Positions 62,476 through 64,000 of a stretch of DNA of 64,000 bases are shown one piece after another (positions within the stretch are counted from its first letter, which is position 1; each line of letters starts with the position of its first letter). Where the stretch lies: positions 1,004,001 through 1,068,000 of the forward strand of contig NZ_CP034437.1 in NCBI RefSeq assembly GCF_003952225.1, written 5' to 3'. The notes beneath the pieces are model-generated. The model ran no database searches. It worked only from the letters and a program-made list of their open reading frames with translations, and was not told the DNA's origin. Source of the stretch: Paenibacillus albus. Its GTDB lineage: Bacteria > Bacillota > Bacilli > Paenibacillales > Paenibacillaceae. The position numbers and the translations under genes are program-made.

Positions 62476-63177
62476 TTATATCAACATCGACTGACCTCTA
62501 TAATCAACGAACTGCCACTGGCTGTCCGTCTCGATGCGCCGCTCGATTAGCTCGAGGATACCGTGGGCACTGTCGCGCGGATCGGTTGGCGCTTGCTTGC
62601 CGCCCATGTCGGTGAACATCCATCCAGGATGGATGCTAAGTACGAGCACGCCGCGGCCTTTCAAGTAGCTGTGCAACTGCAGCGTGAACATGTTAAGCGC
62701 CGTTTTCGAAATCGCGTACGGGTAGTCGCCCGGGTAAGCGCCTGTCAGGCTGCCAGCTTCCGATGAAATGTTAATGAGCGCCGCATTCTCCTCCGTCAAC
62801 AACGGCAGGAAATGCTTCACCACCCGCATCGGCCCGTACACATTCACATCGAAGGACTCGATCACTTCATCCATATCGAGCTCTTCAATTTGCGTGTCGC
62901 GCGCCATCAGAATAGCGGCGTTATTGACGATGGCGCCAAGCGTCCGCCCTTCTTGCTTCAGGCGGTCCGCTAGAGCTGCGATGCTCGCTTCATCCGTAAC
63001 GTCCAACCGAGCAATCGCAATGCGCTCGCCATATTCTAAACAGAGCTCAGCCAGATTGCCCGGAGCCTCCAAATCTCGCACACAGGCGATAACGGAGTGC
63101 CCGCGCCTAAGCGCCTCTGCTGCCATCTCGTAGCCAAGCCCGCGGCTTGCGCCAGTAATAAGCACGTTCTTCGACAT
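62476..63177 (-). CDS. Short-chain dehydrogenase/reductase
   Basis: A 233-residue classical SDR. NVLITGASRGLGYEMA is the NADP-binding TGxxxGxG loop, IVNNAAILM the NNAG-like strand, and the YxxxK pair lies in YPYAISKTALNMF. It resembles the C-factor/sepiapterin-reductase-like branch. The substrate is unknown. The ATG at 63177 has GGAGG ten bases upstream and is 15 bp after the upstream VOC gene. Confidence 0.9.
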   Translation of the reverse strand: MSKNVLITGASRGLGYEMAAEALRRGHSVIACVRDLEAPGNLAELCLEYGERIAIARLDVTDEASIAALADRLKQEGRTLGAIVNNAAILMARDTQIEELDMDEVIESFDVNVYGPMRVVKHFLPLLTEENAALINISSEAGSLTGAYPGDYPYAISKTALNMFTLQLHSYLKGRGVLVLSIHPGWMFTDMGGKQAPTDPRDSAHGILELIERRIETDSQWQFVDYRGQSMLI

Positions 63178-63192
63178 TGACGAGAAACCTCC

Positions 63193-63645
63193 TTATTTAT
63201 CGTTTTCGAGCAGTTCGACAAGCATCTTTAACTCAGGAATCGTGTTCATGTATGCATAACGTCCACCGGTATACTCGCCTTTTTGCTCCAGAGGGAAGCC
63301 CCGGCTCTCGAGCAGTGCGATCTTTTCCTTCATCCCTTCAATGACAAAAGCAATATGATGCGGCCCTTCTCCATGCTCATTCAAATAATTCCGCCAAGTG
63401 CTCGGATGCTCATCCGGTTCAATCAGCTCGAGCTGCAGAGAGCCCATGTTGAAGAACGCCAGCTTAGCCCGCGCTTCACTCGGTTCTCCGTTAAACTCAG
63501 TCTGCGCCTTATCTGCTGTGTCGGTGATTATTACCGGAGGCTTGTCGATGCCGAAAAAGTCGGCGTAAGCTTGGCTTACTTTTTCAATATCATGTACGAG
63601 AATGCCGATTTGCGTGATGATGTTGTTGCCAAGTAATCCTGCCAT
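63193..63645 (-). CDS. VOC-fold protein, methylmalonyl-CoA-epimerase-like
   Basis: A 150-residue glyoxalase-fold protein from the ATG at 63645, with GAGAGG 12 bases upstream. Earlier in-frame starts overlap that site. IITQIGILVHDIEKVSQAYADFFG gives the first metal His block, GPHHIAFVIEGMKEKIALLESRGF the second, and LKMLVELLE the Glu. This spacing resembles methylmalonyl-CoA epimerase-like VOC proteins, but the assignment is tentative. It shares an operon with the SDR gene. Confidence 0.82.
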   Translation of the reverse strand: MAGLLGNNIITQIGILVHDIEKVSQAYADFFGIDKPPVIITDTADKAQTEFNGEPSEARAKLAFFNMGSLQLELIEPDEHPSTWRNYLNEHGEGPHHIAFVIEGMKEKIALLESRGFPLEQKGEYTGGRYAYMNTIPELKMLVELLENDK

Positions 63646-63769
63646 TAAGGAAACCATCCTCTCATAATCCAACTCATTGTTAGTAGATCAGGCCATCTCT
63701 TGCACTTATTCGGCATCAAGCCCGGTTCTCCTTGTGGACCAAATAAAGGAAAAAATACCAACTTCATTA

Positions 63770-63778
63770 TGATATACT
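63770..63778 (+). promoter_or_regulatory. Extended -10 promoter element
   Basis: TG-A-TATACT, an extended -10, lies 44 nt upstream of the ATG of the right-edge gene. No good -35 is seen. Confidence 0.5.
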
Positions 63779-63821
63779 GGCGCTAATAAGTATTATGAGG
63801 CGAAAAGGATGGGATGAAGCG

Positions 63822-64000
63822 ATGCGGCTAGGCGGACAAGTATTTCTAGAGGAAAAAATCCGGAGAGCTGGGCGCTGGCGCATAAGCAAGCGGGCTTCCG
63901 AGCGGCAACATGTCCGGTTGACCGAGATGAGCAGCTGTCTGAGCTCGATCTCTACATAAAAGCAGCCCGTGAGTACGATATTGTCATCTCCGAAGTAGGG
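63822..64000 (+). pseudogene. Sugar-phosphate isomerase/epimerase-like TIM-barrel gene with frameshift (partial)
   Basis: The ATG at 63822 begins MRLGGQVFLEEK, a start typical of xylose-isomerase-like TIM-barrel proteins. After the six-A run at 63853-63858 the reading frame ends in a short unrelated tail and a stop. One base back, the frame continues NPESWALAHKQAGF and then AATCPVDRDEQL to the window edge. One extra A would join the two halves. It is a real deletion, a sequencing error in the run, or, less likely, slippage. The gene continues beyond the window. Confidence 0.7.

Noticed and set aside
543..64000. CRISPR arrays, tRNA, rRNA or transposase genes
   Set aside because: The repeated boxes have neither uniform spacers nor cas genes nearby, and no tRNA/rRNA-like or IS-like sequence was recognised by eye; a dedicated tRNA search was not possible.

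Overview
The window looks like a chromosomal stretch of a moderately GC-rich, spore-former-type Firmicute, most likely Paenibacillaceae (Paenibacillus, Cohnella or a close relative). The signs are strong AGGAGG-type ribosome binding sites with many GTG/TTG starts, a YesM/YesN-type two-component pair beside an LplB/LplC/LplA-type sugar ABC importer, a very large exported enzyme ending in three SLH (S-layer) modules, a YwhD-family gene, a ydaO-type c-di-AMP riboswitch and Bacillus-style Fur boxes. The taxonomic call is inference. No rRNA, tRNA, CRISPR array, phage or transposase gene was seen.

Layout. 1-9.4 kb: end of a D-2-hydroxyacid dehydrogenase, a LysR regulator divergent from a branched-chain aminotransferase, an amino-acid permease, a stand-alone CTP-synthase-type glutaminase domain, a YbhN-type membrane protein coupled to a GT4 glycosyltransferase, and two VOC proteins. 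9.5-11.1 kb: ECF sigma factor with an overlapping membrane anti-sigma candidate. 11.3-24.6 kb: a carbohydrate-use locus (DUF4038 hydrolase, sensor kinase/AraC regulator, two permeases, a solute-binding lipoprotein and an S-layer-anchored GH50-like enzyme). 24.7-31 kb: iron-linked genes, including two operons behind identical Fur boxes (flavodoxin plus a 49-aa protein; HugZ-like plus DinB), a glycine-rich peptidoglycan-binding protein and a DMT exporter preceded by a coupled 8-aa leader ORF.

31-48 kb: a nucleoside hydrolase coupled to an unusual fusion of a degenerate dihydroorotate-dehydrogenase-like barrel with a polytopic membrane domain; then CYTH/HD enzymes, UDP-glucose dehydrogenase, exonuclease III, metallo-beta-lactamase-fold proteins, a ChbG-type deacetylase, a chemoreceptor, a nucleotidyltransferase, a CPA2 antiporter, and an AXE1-type esterase with an MFS transporter. 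48-64 kb: an Lhr-type helicase, a NlpC/P60 hydrolase under a c-di-AMP riboswitch, an M1 peptidase with a membrane partner, YwhD, a heterodimeric ABC exporter, VOC/SDR genes, and a right-edge TIM-barrel gene with a frame break at a six-A run.

Several longer gaps hold repeats rather than genes. One family consists of GAGAG...CTCTC hairpin boxes (about 54.5 kb and 62.0-62.4 kb, with a related direct repeat at 0.6-0.8 kb). Another is a TAACGAA-bounded element at 31.1 and 47.9 kb. Most convergent gene pairs are separated by a single good hairpin terminator.
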